The translations under genes were made by a program, and so were the position numbers. A stretch of 64,000 nucleotides of DNA from an uncultured Erythrobacter sp. (lineage in GTDB: Bacteria; Pseudomonadota; Alphaproteobacteria; Sphingomonadales; Sphingomonadaceae): positions 175,432 through 239,431 of the forward strand of contig CANKYZ010000004.1 in the NCBI GenBank assembly GCA_947488325.1, read 5' to 3'. The notes below the pieces were generated by a model. The model made no database searches and was not told the DNA's origin. It worked only from the letters and a program-made list of their open reading frames with translations. Below are positions 18,380 through 27,054 of the stretch, one piece after another. Position 1 is the first letter of the stretch. Each line of letters begins with the position of its first letter.

Positions 18380-19252
18380 TTAAGAAGATAACTCTTCTTT
18401 GAAAAACGTAATCACTCGTTCGCGGCAGGCTTCGTCATCAAGATCGCTGATCTCCCCGTGGCTCAATCCATCAATCAGCCAAAGCCATTGCCTATCTTGG
18501 AATGCCTGCGCCAATTGTTCGCTTTCTTCTGGCGGTGTGTAAGTATCATCGTTCCCGCCAATCACCAGGGCGGATCCCGTATAATCACGAGCGGATTGAA
18601 CCGGATGAAACGGATTGATGCTGCGAGGGTCAGTATTATATCGGACGCACGATTACTGCGTTAGCATTGGCGCTATGAAGAAAGCGACCACTTCACCGTT
18701 GTGTGTAGCGATACGATCGCGAACGGCGCTGTCGAAATCCGGATAGACTGCCTTAAGGATAACGGCGTCGACATCAGTGGCTGTAGCTGTATTGAGTAAC
18801 GCAGCTGCACCGCCAAGAGAGACGCCAATCACACCAATTTTCGCATCTGGTTAGTTGGAATTGATCCAGCCCAGCGCAGCGGCGACATCGTTGGCTTCGA
18901 GGAGGCCGAAGCTCTTAGATTCTTCTTGGCTTTCTCCGTGACCTCGAAAATCGATGGCCATTGCCGAAAACCCAGCTTGATTCAGCCATTCGATATGGGT
19001 GGAAAACTGGCTTCTTGATGCTCCGTTACCATGAAGCAAAAGGATGATTGGTGCATTTTCATTCTTGGTTTCAAAGAAACTGGCCGCAACCGTTACATTG
19101 TCCTTGGTGGCTAGTGAGAAAATTTGTTCATTGTCAGAGATTGGATCGACAGATGACAAGGTTGGCCGTGTCGCACAGCGACTAAAAATTGCAACGATTG
19201 CCAAGACCACAATCAGCAGGCTGATAAGCCCGATAATTAAGAGCCGCTTCAT
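18380..19252 (-). pseudogene. Alpha/beta hydrolase broken by two in-frame TAA codons
   Basis: A single reading frame encodes a whole hydrolase: an N-terminal membrane anchor (about residues 4-24), the oxyanion segment LLLHGNGASRSQF, DFRGHGESQEE, then the nucleophile elbow GVSLGG, and a C-terminal GGNDDTYTPP and DGLSHGE (acid and His). It is cut by TAA at 18851-18853 and again at 18653-18655, both on the minus strand, with no frame change. The nucleophile lies after the first stop, so no active product is expected. The start is 3 bases after the gmk stop. Two nonsense changes in an otherwise intact frame point to recent decay. Confidence 0.8.
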
Positions 19253-19255
19253 GAG

Positions 19256-19918
19256 TTAACCCATCAACTCCCGCACGAATGGGATGAGTCCGGTTTGCCT
19301 TGTCCGACGCATGCGCTCTGCATCAAGAACTTCGCGGACGCGGTCGAAACATTCATCGACGTTGTCATTGATCACGACATAGTCGTATTCTGCCCAGTGG
19401 CTGATTTCTGCGCGGGCGCGGTCCATCCGGCTGTCAATCACTTCGTCGCTGTCCTGCGCGCGCGCTTCCAATCGACGGCGCAGTTCATTCAGACTTGGCG
19501 GCAGGATAAAGACGCTGACGACGTCTTGCTGATCCTTTTGGTATAGCTGCTGTGTGCCTTGCCAATCGATGTCGAACAGAAAATCCTGCCCCTCTTTCAG
19601 CCCATTGCGGATCTCGCCCTTGGGAGTGCCGTAACGGTAGTCGAACACGGGCGCCCATTCGTAGAAATCGTCTTCTTCAACCATCTGATCGAACTGCGCA
19701 TCGGAAATGAAACGATAATGCACGCCGTCGATCTCTCCCGGGCGGGGAGGGCGCGTCGTGGCAGAGATCGAGAGCTTTATCTCGCCGTCCTGCTTAAGCA
19801 GCATGTGCGACAAAGTTGTCTTGCCCGCGCCAGAAGGTGAGGACAGGATGAAAAGCAATCCGCGCCGGTGAAGTTTGTCTGCCTGATCCGCGGTGTCGAT
19901 GTTGGTTGGTTGGCCCAT
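19256..19918 (-). CDS. gmk: Guanylate kinase
   Basis: 220 residues. It phosphorylates GMP to GDP in the cytoplasm. The P-loop SSPSGAGKTTL is near residue 27, followed by the GMP-binding TTRPPRPGEIDGVHYRF and the DIDWQGTQQL segment. The N-terminus is about 18 residues longer than in E. coli, common in alphaproteobacteria. It is last in a minus-strand run sspB, an unnamed gene and gmk, and the decayed hydrolase begins 3 bases after it. Confidence 0.95.
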   Translation of the reverse strand: MGQPTNIDTADQADKLHRRGLLFILSSPSGAGKTTLSHMLLKQDGEIKLSISATTRPPRPGEIDGVHYRFISDAQFDQMVEEDDFYEWAPVFDYRYGTPKGEIRNGLKEGQDFLFDIDWQGTQQLYQKDQQDVVSVFILPPSLNELRRRLEARAQDSDEVIDSRMDRARAEISHWAEYDYVVINDNVDECFDRVREVLDAERMRRTRQTGLIPFVRELMG

Positions 19919-19984
19919 AGGACCCGTTGCCGCGAAATGGGGTCTGAAATCAAGTGGGCAAGAGGGGTTTCGCCCTATTGCTGT

Positions 19985-20383
19985 CTATTCCTGGCAGGTG
20001 CCAGCATTTTGACTGTTCAGCCTGCGTTGTCGCGATTTACCGCGGTCATATAGAGCCTTTGCAAGCAAACCGCCAGTTACAACGAACAGGCCGGGCAGGG
20101 AACGGGTCGCAAGTTTGCTTGCGCCATATAGACCCAAAGTCGTGATCACGGTGCGCCCGTCAACCACATGCTGGTCCTCATCTTCGTCCCGAGTGCTCGT
20201 TTTGGCGACGCGTTTTTCAACACTTTTGCGAAACAAGGTGGAGGCACCCCGAACAACAATGTCAGCAATTAGCAGGTTTGTGACGGGGTCAATGCTCGGA
20301 TTTATGCTGGAGTGCGGGCCAGCGTGTAATGCCTCTTGGGGCAGTTCGCCGCTATCTTCGCTATCAGGGCTGTGGTCAGGCAT
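19985..20383 (-). CDS. Conserved-looking small protein with C-terminal hydrophobic segment
   Basis: 132 residues, not recognised. The N-terminus is acidic and Pro/Ser-rich; residues 30-60 carry an amphipathic stretch (LLIADIVVRGASTLFRKSVEKRVAK); a hydrophobic segment (LPGLFVVTGGLLAKALYD, about 95-112) could be a single membrane pass. It starts 17 bases after the end of sspB on the same strand, with gmk next, which supports it being a real gene. No function is proposed. Confidence 0.65.
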   Translation of the reverse strand: MPDHSPDSEDSGELPQEALHAGPHSSINPSIDPVTNLLIADIVVRGASTLFRKSVEKRVAKTSTRDEDEDQHVVDGRTVITTLGLYGASKLATRSLPGLFVVTGGLLAKALYDRGKSRQRRLNSQNAGTCQE

Positions 20384-20400
20384 ATCAGCTTGTTGCCAGC

Positions 20401-20934
20401 CTATTTCTTGCGGCCGAAATCGACCGTGACAACATTGGAGCCATCATCGACTGCAGGCTTGGCGTCATCACCTATGGTTTCGTTTACGGTGCTGTCAGTG
20501 TCGCCTAGGCCGGTTGCGTCATTTTCAGCATTCTCATGCTCTTCTGGAGCCATTTCGCTGGCAGCGGCTTGGAATTGAAGCCCAAAATCGACCGCCGGAT
20601 CAACAAAGGCTGTGATGGCGGCATAGGGGATTTCCAGTTTCCCCGGGATTTGGTTGAACGACAGTCCTACGGTAAATCCATCGTCGCGCACGTCCAGGTC
20701 CCAGAACTTATTCTGCAAGACGATTGTCATCTCATCGGGGAAACGTTCCTTGAGATGAGCGGGTATCGAAACGCCCTGCGCGTGCGTTTTGAAGGTGATG
20801 TAGAAATGGTGTGCTCCGGGCAGCTCGCTCCCACCACGCTCAATCTCGCCGAGCACACGGCCGACTACGGCGCGCAGCGCCTCTTGGACAATCTCGTCAT
20901 ACGGGATTAGGCTATCAGGAGTATCTTCGGTCAT
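20401..20934 (-). CDS. sspB: SspB, adaptor for ClpXP (alpha-proteobacterial type)
   Basis: 177 residues. SspB binds ssrA-tagged and other proteins and delivers them to ClpXP. The core HHFYITFKTHAQGV, the FPDEMTIVLQNKFWDL strand and VGLSFNQIPGKLEIPY are typical, followed by a poorly conserved acidic tail and the short C-terminal VTVDFGRKK motif, which in the family docks on the ClpX N-domain. The frame runs open to 21258, but the added part is antisense to hisB; the ATG at 20934 gives the expected start. It is divergent from hisB. Confidence 0.9.
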   Translation of the reverse strand: MTEDTPDSLIPYDEIVQEALRAVVGRVLGEIERGGSELPGAHHFYITFKTHAQGVSIPAHLKERFPDEMTIVLQNKFWDLDVRDDGFTVGLSFNQIPGKLEIPYAAITAFVDPAVDFGLQFQAAASEMAPEEHENAENDATGLGDTDSTVNETIGDDAKPAVDDGSNVVTVDFGRKK

Positions 20935-21051
20935 CACATCGGAATTCGTGGCGGCGTGTGGTTCGATGGTCAAGCGTTTCGTGCGCGATTCTTGGCGTTT
21001 ATCCAAATCATCGACTTGCACAGCAAGGGCCCGCGCGTATAGGCCGAGCAC

Positions 21052-21657
21052 ATGAGCAATAGTCAGAGAACCGGAACAGTAGAGCGGAAAACCGCCGAAA
21101 CGAGCATCGCAATTGCGGTCAACCTTGATGGCACTGGCACCTATGAGGTGTCGACAGGCATCGGATTCCTCGATCACATGGTCGAACAGTTTTCCAAACA
21201 TTCGCTGATTGATGTGACGATGCAGGTCACGGGCGACCTGCATGTCGATCAGCACCACACGACGGAAGATTCCGCGATTGCGCTTGGTCAGGCTTTGACC
21301 GAAGCGCTGGGCGATAAGGCCGGGATTGGGCGGTATGGTTCTGCCTATTCGCCGATGGATGAAACACTCAGCCGCGTTGCGCTCGACATTTCAGGACGGC
21401 CATTTTTGGTATGGAACGCCGCTTTCACTCAAGAAAAGTTGGGCGAATGGGATACCGAGCTGATCGAGCATTGGTTCCAGTCGGTTGCGCAGACAGCGGG
21501 TCTGACACTGCATATTGAGCTGCTTTACGGCACCAACAACCACCACATTTGTGAGAGCATTTACAAAGGCTTTGCCCGCGCGATGCGAGTGGCAGTGGAG
21601 CGCGACCTGCGCAAAGGTGGCGCGATCCCGAGCACCAAGGGGCAGTTAGGTGGGTGA
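21052..21657 (+). CDS. hisB: Imidazoleglycerol-phosphate dehydratase
   Basis: 201 residues, the monofunctional dehydratase of histidine synthesis. The metal-binding His motifs are present: [21 protein letters not shown], and [12 protein letters not shown] near the end. It dehydrates imidazole glycerol phosphate to imidazole acetol phosphate in the cytoplasm. It is first in a tight run hisB-hisH-hisA-hisF-hisE with overlapping ends, so cotranscription is almost certain. The start shown is the ATG at 21052. Confidence 0.95.
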   Translation: MSNSQRTGTVERKTAETSIAIAVNLDGTGTYEVSTGIGFLDHMVEQFSKHSLIDVTMQVTGDLHVDQHHTTEDSAIALGQALTEALGDKAGIGRYGSAYSPMDETLSRVALDISGRPFLVWNAAFTQEKLGEWDTELIEHWFQSVAQTAGLTLHIELLYGTNNHHICESIYKGFARAMRVAVERDLRKGGAIPSTKGQLGG

Positions 21658-22276
21658 GGTGATCGCGCTCGTAGATTACGGCGCGGGCAATCTTCATTCG
21701 GTTCACAACGCGCTGAGAGCGGTAGGGGCGAATGTTTCCGTCACCGCTGATCCCAATGTTGTACGCGCTGCGGACCGGATTGTTCTCCCCGGTGTTGGAT
21801 CGTTCAAAGCCTGCGCAAAAGGGCTTCGCGCAATTCCACATATGGTTGAGGCGATGACGGAACGTGTCCATATCGGCGGTGCGCCGTTTTTGGGTATCTG
21901 TGTCGGAATGCAATTACTTTCAGATCGCGGCTTAGAGCACGGAGCAACGCCGGGTCTGGGGTGGATTGCCGGAGAAGTGCGATTGATTGAGCCCAGCGAT
22001 CCGGCGATAAAGATCCCGCATATGGGATGGAATGATGTGGCATTACTGCACCATGCGAAGGCTCACGCTGTGATCGACGAAGGAGAGGCCTATTTCCTGC
22101 ACTCCTATCATTTTGCTGCCGAAAACCCCTCCGATATCGCCGCAATGACCGACCACGGCGAAGGCTTGGTTGCCGCTGTCGCGCGCGATAATGTGCTAGG
22201 CGTGCAATATCATCCTGAGAAAAGTCAAGCCTATGGGCTGGGGCTACTCGAACGTTTTCTGGAGTGGAAGCCGTGA
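21650..22276 (+). CDS. hisH: Imidazole glycerol phosphate synthase, glutaminase subunit
   Basis: 208 residues. It hydrolyses glutamine and channels ammonia to HisF. The class I amidotransferase triad is visible: nucleophile Cys in GICVGMQLL, and His and Glu in VQYHPEKSQ near the C-terminus; the N-terminus reads [15 protein letters not shown]. Two GTG starts are possible: 21650 (overlapping the hisB stop by 8 bases) or 21659 (just after it). Both are alternative codons; the downstream one matches many homologues better. Confidence 0.93.
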   Translation: MGEVIALVDYGAGNLHSVHNALRAVGANVSVTADPNVVRAADRIVLPGVGSFKACAKGLRAIPHMVEAMTERVHIGGAPFLGICVGMQLLSDRGLEHGATPGLGWIAGEVRLIEPSDPAIKIPHMGWNDVALLHHAKAHAVIDEGEAYFLHSYHFAAENPSDIAAMTDHGEGLVAAVARDNVLGVQYHPEKSQAYGLGLLERFLEWKP

Positions 22277-23001
22277 TCGTATTTCCCGCAATCGATCTTA
22301 AAGGCGGCGAAGTCGTGCGCCTTGCCGAAGGTGACATGGACCGCGCCACCGTCTATGGCGATGATCCTGCCGCTCAAGCTATGATCTTTGCTGAGGCAGG
22401 GGCGGAACATCTCCATGTCGTTGATCTAGACGGTAGCTTCGCTGGTCGCACCGAAAACCGGGAGGCGGTCGAAGCGATTGTCGAACAGTTCCCGGGTTAC
22501 GTTCAATTGGGTGGCGGTATCCGCGATGCGGAGGCGGTTGAGAATTGGTTTAACTTAGGCGTGGCCCGCGTGGTTATGGGCTCTGCTGCGCTGAAAGATC
22601 CCGAATTCGTGAAAGAAATGGCGCGCGAATGGGAAGGTGGAATTGTCGTCGCAGTCGATGCGAAAGATGGCATGGTCGCAACCGAGGGCTGGGCCGAGGT
22701 TTCCAATGTGCCTGTCCACGACCTCGCCCGTCGGTTTGAAGATGCGGGGGTCGCTAGCCTGCTTTTCACCGATATTGGCCGCGATGGATTGCTTAAAGGC
22801 GTGAATATTGATGCGACCATTGAACTGGCTCTGAGGGTCGATATCCCCGTGATTGCTAGTGGCGGGGTGAAAGGGTTGGACGATATCCATGTCCTTTCAA
22901 TCAATGCACATGAAGGTATCGAAGGTGTCATCACAGGCCGCGCATTGTATGAAGGGCGGCTGGACTTGGCCGCCGCGATTGCGATGGGTGCCAGGGCGTG
23001 A
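22273..23001 (+). CDS. hisA: ProFAR isomerase (1-(5-phosphoribosyl)-5-[(phosphoribosylamino)methylideneamino]imidazole-4-carboxamide isomerase)
   Basis: 242 residues, a TIM barrel. It begins [17 protein letters not shown] (with catalytic Asp in PAIDL) and carries [19 protein letters not shown] and the second catalytic Asp in LFTDIGRDG. The frame opens at a GTG at 22264, but the GTG at 22273, which overlaps the hisH stop as GTGA and has GGAG about 10 bases upstream, gives the standard N-terminus. It is coupled to hisH and hisF. Confidence 0.94.
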   Translation: MIVFPAIDLKGGEVVRLAEGDMDRATVYGDDPAAQAMIFAEAGAEHLHVVDLDGSFAGRTENREAVEAIVEQFPGYVQLGGGIRDAEAVENWFNLGVARVVMGSAALKDPEFVKEMAREWEGGIVVAVDAKDGMVATEGWAEVSNVPVHDLARRFEDAGVASLLFTDIGRDGLLKGVNIDATIELALRVDIPVIASGGVKGLDDIHVLSINAHEGIEGVITGRALYEGRLDLAAAIAMGARA

Positions 23002-23762
23002 CAGTCCGGATTCGCGTCATCCCTTGCCTCGACGTTGCCGATGGACGCGTTGTTAAGGGCGTCAACTTTGTCGATTTGAAAGATGCGGGCGATCCGGTTG
23101 AACAGGCGCGCGCTTATGATGTCGCCGGTGCTGACGAGCTCTGTTTTCTAGATATTTCTGCCACTCATGAAGGGCGCGGGACCTTGCTCGATATCGTCAG
23201 ACGCACCGCAGAAGTGTGCTTTATGCCGCTGACCGTGGGCGGTGGAGTGCGAAGTGTAGAAGATGCGCGGGCGCTGCTTCTTGCAGGCGCAGATAAGGTT
23301 GCGATCAATTCTGCTGCTGTCGCTCGGCCTGAACTGGTTGCGGAGATCGCAGCTATATTTGGCAGCCAATGCGTTGTCGTCAGCGTCGATGCCCGCCTTG
23401 TTGCTGACGGCAAATGGGAAATCTTCACCCATGGCGGACGCAAACCGGCAGGGATTGACGCGGTCGAATATGCCAAAAAAGTCGCGAAATTGGGAGCGGG
23501 CGAATTGCTCGTGACCAGTATGGACGGCGACGGAACGCAGGCAGGATATGATTTGGAACTCACCCGGACAATCGCGGACAAGGTGAATATCCCAGTGGTC
23601 GCCAGCGGCGGCGTCGGCAATCTCGAACATCTGGTTGAGGGCGTGCGCGAAGGCCATGCGAGCGCGGTACTGGCTGCATCCATTTTCCACTTTGGCAAAC
23701 ATTCGATCAGTGAAGCACATGAAGCATTACGAGCGGCGGGCTTGCCTGCGCGCGGCGTCTAG
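22998..23762 (+). CDS. hisF: Imidazole glycerol phosphate synthase, cyclase subunit
   Basis: 254 residues, a TIM barrel paralogous to HisA. Typical segments: [18 protein letters not shown] (catalytic Asp), [20 protein letters not shown], and the second catalytic Asp in [15 protein letters not shown]. It joins ammonia from HisH with PRFAR to give imidazole glycerol phosphate and AICAR. The GTG start overlaps the hisA stop as GTGA, the same coupling as at the hisH/hisA border. Confidence 0.95.
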   Translation: MTVRIRVIPCLDVADGRVVKGVNFVDLKDAGDPVEQARAYDVAGADELCFLDISATHEGRGTLLDIVRRTAEVCFMPLTVGGGVRSVEDARALLLAGADKVAINSAAVARPELVAEIAAIFGSQCVVVSVDARLVADGKWEIFTHGGRKPAGIDAVEYAKKVAKLGAGELLVTSMDGDGTQAGYDLELTRTIADKVNIPVVASGGVGNLEHLVEGVREGHASAVLAASIFHFGKHSISEAHEALRAAGLPARGV

Positions 23763-23776
23763 GGAACAATCGCGAT

Positions 23777-24091
23777 ATGAGCACTTTGGAACGCCTCGAA
23801 CAGACCATCGCCGCGCGAGCAGAAGCTTCGCCAGAAGAAAGTTATGTCGCGAAACTCAACGTCAAGGGCCTGCCTGTAATCGCGAAGAAAGTGGGTGAAG
23901 AGGCTGTCGAAGCAGTGATCGCGGCGGTTACTGGCAGTGGTGAAGAATTAGTGAGCGAGAGCGCCGATCTCCTCTTCCACTTACTCGTTCTGTTGCAAGC
24001 TAAGGGCGTGTCTTTGGGCGATGTGATGGCCGAACTTGAACGCCGTGAGGGGCTTTCGGGGCTGGATGAAAAAGCTGCGAGGAACGAATAG
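23777..24091 (+). CDS. hisE: Phosphoribosyl-ATP pyrophosphatase
   Basis: 104 residues, the stand-alone HisE of the all-alpha NTP pyrophosphatase group. The family's [26 protein letters not shown] and [13 protein letters not shown] helices are present, with Glu and Asp metal ligands. It removes pyrophosphate from phosphoribosyl-ATP early in histidine synthesis. It follows hisF by 14 bases. hisI is not in the window. Confidence 0.94.
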   Translation: MSTLERLEQTIAARAEASPEESYVAKLNVKGLPVIAKKVGEEAVEAVIAAVTGSGEELVSESADLLFHLLVLLQAKGVSLGDVMAELERREGLSGLDEKAARNE

Positions 24092-24475
24092 ATGCCAATC
24101 GACCCGACGTTGCCCTATGATGACAACAATCTTTTTGCGAAGATACTGTGCGGGGAAATCCCTTCGCAAAAGGTCTATGAAAATGACTGGGCATTCGCGT
24201 TTGAAGACATAAATCCGCAAGCTGAAACTCACACGCTGGTGATTCCAAGAGGGCGTTACGTTAGCTGGGACGATTTCTCTGCCAAGGCGAGCGCAGAGGA
24301 AATCGTTGGCTTTGTGCGTGCCGTGGGCGAGGTCGCCCGAGCAAAGGGATTGGTGGGGCCGGGATACCGCTTGATGGCAAATATTGGCGCGCATGGCGGG
24401 CAGGAAGTGCCGCATCTGCATGTCCATCTTTTCGGCGGGCAGCCGCTTGGGCCGATGATTTGCAAACAAAGATAG
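24092..24475 (+). CDS. HIT (histidine triad) family nucleotide hydrolase
   Basis: 127 residues. The triad motif HLHVHLF is near residue 109, and the N-terminal FAKILCGEIPSQKVYE and AFEDINPQAETHTLVIP are those of the Hint branch, which hydrolyses adenosine phosphoramidates and acyl-adenylates. The ATG directly follows the hisE stop codon (TAGATG), so it is the last gene of the his transcript before a terminator hairpin. The same his-HIT order is common in related alphaproteobacteria. Confidence 0.93.
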   Translation: MPIDPTLPYDDNNLFAKILCGEIPSQKVYENDWAFAFEDINPQAETHTLVIPRGRYVSWDDFSAKASAEEIVGFVRAVGEVARAKGLVGPGYRLMANIGAHGGQEVPHLHVHLFGGQPLGPMICKQR

Positions 24476-24502
24476 ACTCTGGCCGCATACCAGAGTCGTT
24501 TT
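24475..24502 (+). terminator. Intrinsic terminator of the his-HIT operon
   Basis: A perfect 8-bp stem (GACTCTGG and CCAGAGTC) around a 7-base loop, followed by GTTTT. It begins on the last base of the HIT stop codon. Confidence 0.75.
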
Positions 24503-24574
24503 ACCGCTGTTCATCTCGGCATGTACAAAACGCCGCTTCCCAGCGAATCATCGCTGCGCTAAGTGACGCAGAAC

Positions 24575-25039
24575 ATGGTTAAACCCACTCCACCCGGCGG
24601 CGTCTTTGACGGTCCGCGCCACCTATATGCGGTGCGCGTATATTATGAGGACACCGATCTGTCTGGGATTACCTATCACGCCAATTATTTGCGCTGGTTT
24701 GAGCGTGCGCGTTCCGACCTGTTGCGGCTACTGAAGATCGATCAGCGGGCCGCGATCGAAGCGGGAGAAAATGGGGATGGCGGTGCTTATGCCGTGTTGG
24801 AGATGAATCTCAAATATCTGCGCCCGGCAAAACTGGGCGATGATGTGGTGATCGAGACCACCTGCACCGAATTGGGTGCTGCGAGTTGCAGGATGCACCA
24901 AATTGCTAGCCGCGGAGATGAGGTGCTGTGCGAAGCCAGCTTACGAGTTGGTTTCATATCGCTGGAAGGTCGCCCGCGCCGCCAACCGGCGGAATGGCGC
25001 GTAGCGTTTGATGAATTTATGACCAGAGAGGAAGTGTAA
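24575..25039 (+). CDS. ybgC: YbgC-type acyl-CoA thioesterase of the Tol-Pal operon
   Basis: About 154 residues, a hotdog-fold thioesterase. It has the 4HBT signature YYEDTDLSGITYHANYLRWFERAR with the catalytic Asp, and EMNLKYLRPAKLGD. The family hydrolyses acyl-CoA or acyl-ACP; in enterobacteria YbgC is tied to phospholipid enzymes at the inner membrane. The ATG at 24575 is taken; a GTG at 24563 is possible, and neither has a strong ribosome site. It ends 2 bases before tolQ and heads ybgC-tolQ-tolR-tolA-tolB-pal. Confidence 0.9.
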   Translation: MVKPTPPGGVFDGPRHLYAVRVYYEDTDLSGITYHANYLRWFERARSDLLRLLKIDQRAAIEAGENGDGGAYAVLEMNLKYLRPAKLGDDVVIETTCTELGAASCRMHQIASRGDEVLCEASLRVGFISLEGRPRRQPAEWRVAFDEFMTREEV

Positions 25040-25041
25040 GA

Positions 25042-25764
25042 GTGCCCTTTGAGTTGATAAGCGCTGCGGTTACGCAGGCTACAGCCGTGACCAATGCGCC
25101 AACCCAGCTTGATCCGTTGGAGCTATTCTTGGCCGCCGATATCGTTGTGCAGGCGGTAATCGTTGGTTTGATCATTGCAAGTATCTGGACGTGGACGATC
25201 ATTGTGTCATTTGTATTGCGTGTCCGCGGGCTCGCTAGCAAGTCCCGGTACTACGAAAGCGATTTTTGGGAAACGAAGGACCGCGAAGCCGCGCTTAGCA
25301 AGAAAATGCGCAGCCAGATTCCCTCTGCGCGCGTGGCAGGGGCTGGGCTGGACGAGTGGCGCCGCTCCACCAAGAATTCGCCCGTTGATCGCGATGCGGC
25401 CCGTAACCGAATCAGCGCGGCGATGGAGGGTCAGGTTGCGCATGAGGCGGATGATCTTGCCGGGCGGTTGAACTTTCTTGCGACCACAGGTTCGGTTGCA
25501 CCATTCGTAGGGTTGTTCGGCACCGTGTGGGGCATCATGAATAGCTTTTTTCAAATCGGCGCGCAGCAAAGCGCCTCTCTCGCTGTGGTTGCTCCCGGTA
25601 TTGCAGAGGCCCTGTTTGCTACTGCGATCGGTCTTTTTGCAGCTATCCCGGCTGTGATCGCTTACAACCGTTTCAGCAATTCTGTGAACCTATACGAGGC
25701 CAAGCTGCAGCGTTTTGCTGACAAGGTTCATGCCGGGTTGAGCCGAGAGTTGGACAGGGTCTAA
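25042..25764 (+). CDS. tolQ: TolQ, proton-channel subunit
   Basis: 240 residues, MotA/TolQ/ExbB family. Three membrane helices are visible: about 31-57, 135-160 (after GRLNFLATTGSVAPFVGLFGTVWGIM) and 170-195 (the APGIAEALFATAIGLFAAIPAV signature). With TolR it uses the proton gradient to drive TolA across the periplasm during cell constriction. The start is a GTG with AGGAAGTG upstream. Confidence 0.95.
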   Translation: MPFELISAAVTQATAVTNAPTQLDPLELFLAADIVVQAVIVGLIIASIWTWTIIVSFVLRVRGLASKSRYYESDFWETKDREAALSKKMRSQIPSARVAGAGLDEWRRSTKNSPVDRDAARNRISAAMEGQVAHEADDLAGRLNFLATTGSVAPFVGLFGTVWGIMNSFFQIGAQQSASLAVVAPGIAEALFATAIGLFAAIPAVIAYNRFSNSVNLYEAKLQRFADKVHAGLSRELDRV

Positions 25765-25769
25765 TAGGT

Positions 25770-26216
25770 ATGGGAATGTCCACTTCATCCGGTGGCAGGC
25801 ACGGACGGCGTGGCCGTCGAGCCGCGATGGCGGAGATCAACGTCACGCCGTTGGTTGATGTCATGTTGGTGTTGCTCATCATCTTCATGGTGACCGTCAC
25901 TTTACCCGCAGTTGGCGTTCCAATTGAGCTACCGGACAGCCGTGCAAATGCAGTCGAAGAAACACCGTCTCAGGTGACGATCAGCGTTGACGCACAAGGG
26001 CGCATTTATATCGAGAACGAAGCGATTGCAGCAGGTGGGTTACCGGCTGCACTAAGCGAACTTAACCGCGATGGAGCTGGCGATCTCCCCACCATTGTGC
26101 TGCGCGGCGACCAGAGCCTCGATTACGGTAGGGTGATGGCGGTTATGGGAGAGTTGGGCCGAGCAGGTTTCACCTCAATATCGTTAGTCACCGACAGTTC
26201 AGTTACTGCCCCATAG
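25770..26216 (+). CDS. tolR: TolR, ExbD/TolR family
   Basis: 148 residues. After an Arg-rich N-terminus comes AEINVTPLVDVMLVLLIIFMVT, the single membrane helix with the proton-carrying Asp (LVDVML), then a periplasmic domain (QVTISVDAQGRIYIENEAI, VVLRGDQS-like). It follows tolQ by 5 bases and precedes tolA by 12. Confidence 0.94.
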   Translation: MGMSTSSGGRHGRRGRRAAMAEINVTPLVDVMLVLLIIFMVTVTLPAVGVPIELPDSRANAVEETPSQVTISVDAQGRIYIENEAIAAGGLPAALSELNRDGAGDLPTIVLRGDQSLDYGRVMAVMGELGRAGFTSISLVTDSSVTAP

Positions 26217-26228
26217 CAAGAGATCGTA

Positions 26229-27053
26229 ATGGGAGAGATAGCACTACGTCCGGGATTTAACACGGAAGACAAGGTCGGCCTTGGTGTCGCCATTGTCTTG
26301 CACGTGTTGCTGGTCGCCCTGCTTGCGATGCAGTTCATGTTCTCGCCGCCGCGTTCCATCACGCCGCAGCGGATGACGGTCAGCCTCGCCGCCGAAGTCA
26401 GCCTTGAATCGGCATCGCCTGATCCAGTGGCAGAAAGCCGCGCTGCGATTGCACCGACCTTGTCCGATGAAGTTGCGCCGGAGGTCGATCCTGTACCCGT
26501 GGAGCAACCTGACGCGGCAGTACCTCCACCGCCACCGCCGCGTCAGGCACGCAGCCCAGCTCGCACTGAACCGCGAACACCAGCACCCCCAACCGAGCGC
26601 AGTCGTCCCGACCGCGAGAGAGCCCAACCTGCTGGTGCGGCACGGAATTCGGGTGGTAGCCGTATTGGAGACAATTTCCTTGAAGGGCAGGGTAGCTCAA
26701 CCCGGACGGATGAAGCTGGCTCACCTACCGCAACGTTCGGTCGCCGTGAACGTGCAGCGCTTTCTTCTGCAATCACACGGCAGCTTCGTCCGCACTGGAA
26801 TGCCCCCACCGGCGTGGATGCTGAAAAACTGGTGTCGACCGTTTCGTGGCGGCTAAATCAGGATGGGAGTTTGCGTGGACGTCCGACTTGCCGCAATCAG
26901 TCTAGCAGCATCACAGCATCCAACCGTCCGCAGGCTGGGTTGCATTGTGAACGTGCAATTCGTGCGGTCCAGCTTGCTGCACCTTTTAACTTACCCGAGC
27001 AGTTCTATAGTCGGTGGGACGATCTCGAATGGCAGTTCGACAGAAGGCTTTAA
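26229..27053 (+). CDS. tolA: TolA-like energy-transducing protein
   Basis: 274 residues. One membrane helix near the N-terminus (about 17-37), then a long Pro/Ala/Arg-rich periplasmic linker (about 55-165), and a globular C-terminal domain (QLRPHWNAPTGVDAEKL onward) of the TolA/TonB C-terminal type. Pro-rich rather than Ala/Lys helical linkers are usual for alphaproteobacterial TolA. Position between tolR and tolB supports the call, since the sequence itself is poorly conserved. Confidence 0.88.
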   Translation: MGEIALRPGFNTEDKVGLGVAIVLHVLLVALLAMQFMFSPPRSITPQRMTVSLAAEVSLESASPDPVAESRAAIAPTLSDEVAPEVDPVPVEQPDAAVPPPPPPRQARSPARTEPRTPAPPTERSRPDRERAQPAGAARNSGGSRIGDNFLEGQGSSTRTDEAGSPTATFGRRERAALSSAITRQLRPHWNAPTGVDAEKLVSTVSWRLNQDGSLRGRPTCRNQSSSITASNRPQAGLHCERAIRAVQLAAPFNLPEQFYSRWDDLEWQFDRRL

Positions 27054-27054
27054 T

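Noticed and set aside
20935..21258. Long upstream extension of the sspB frame
   Set aside because: It lies antisense to hisB, lacks SspB similarity, and the ATG at 20934 gives the normal N-terminus.
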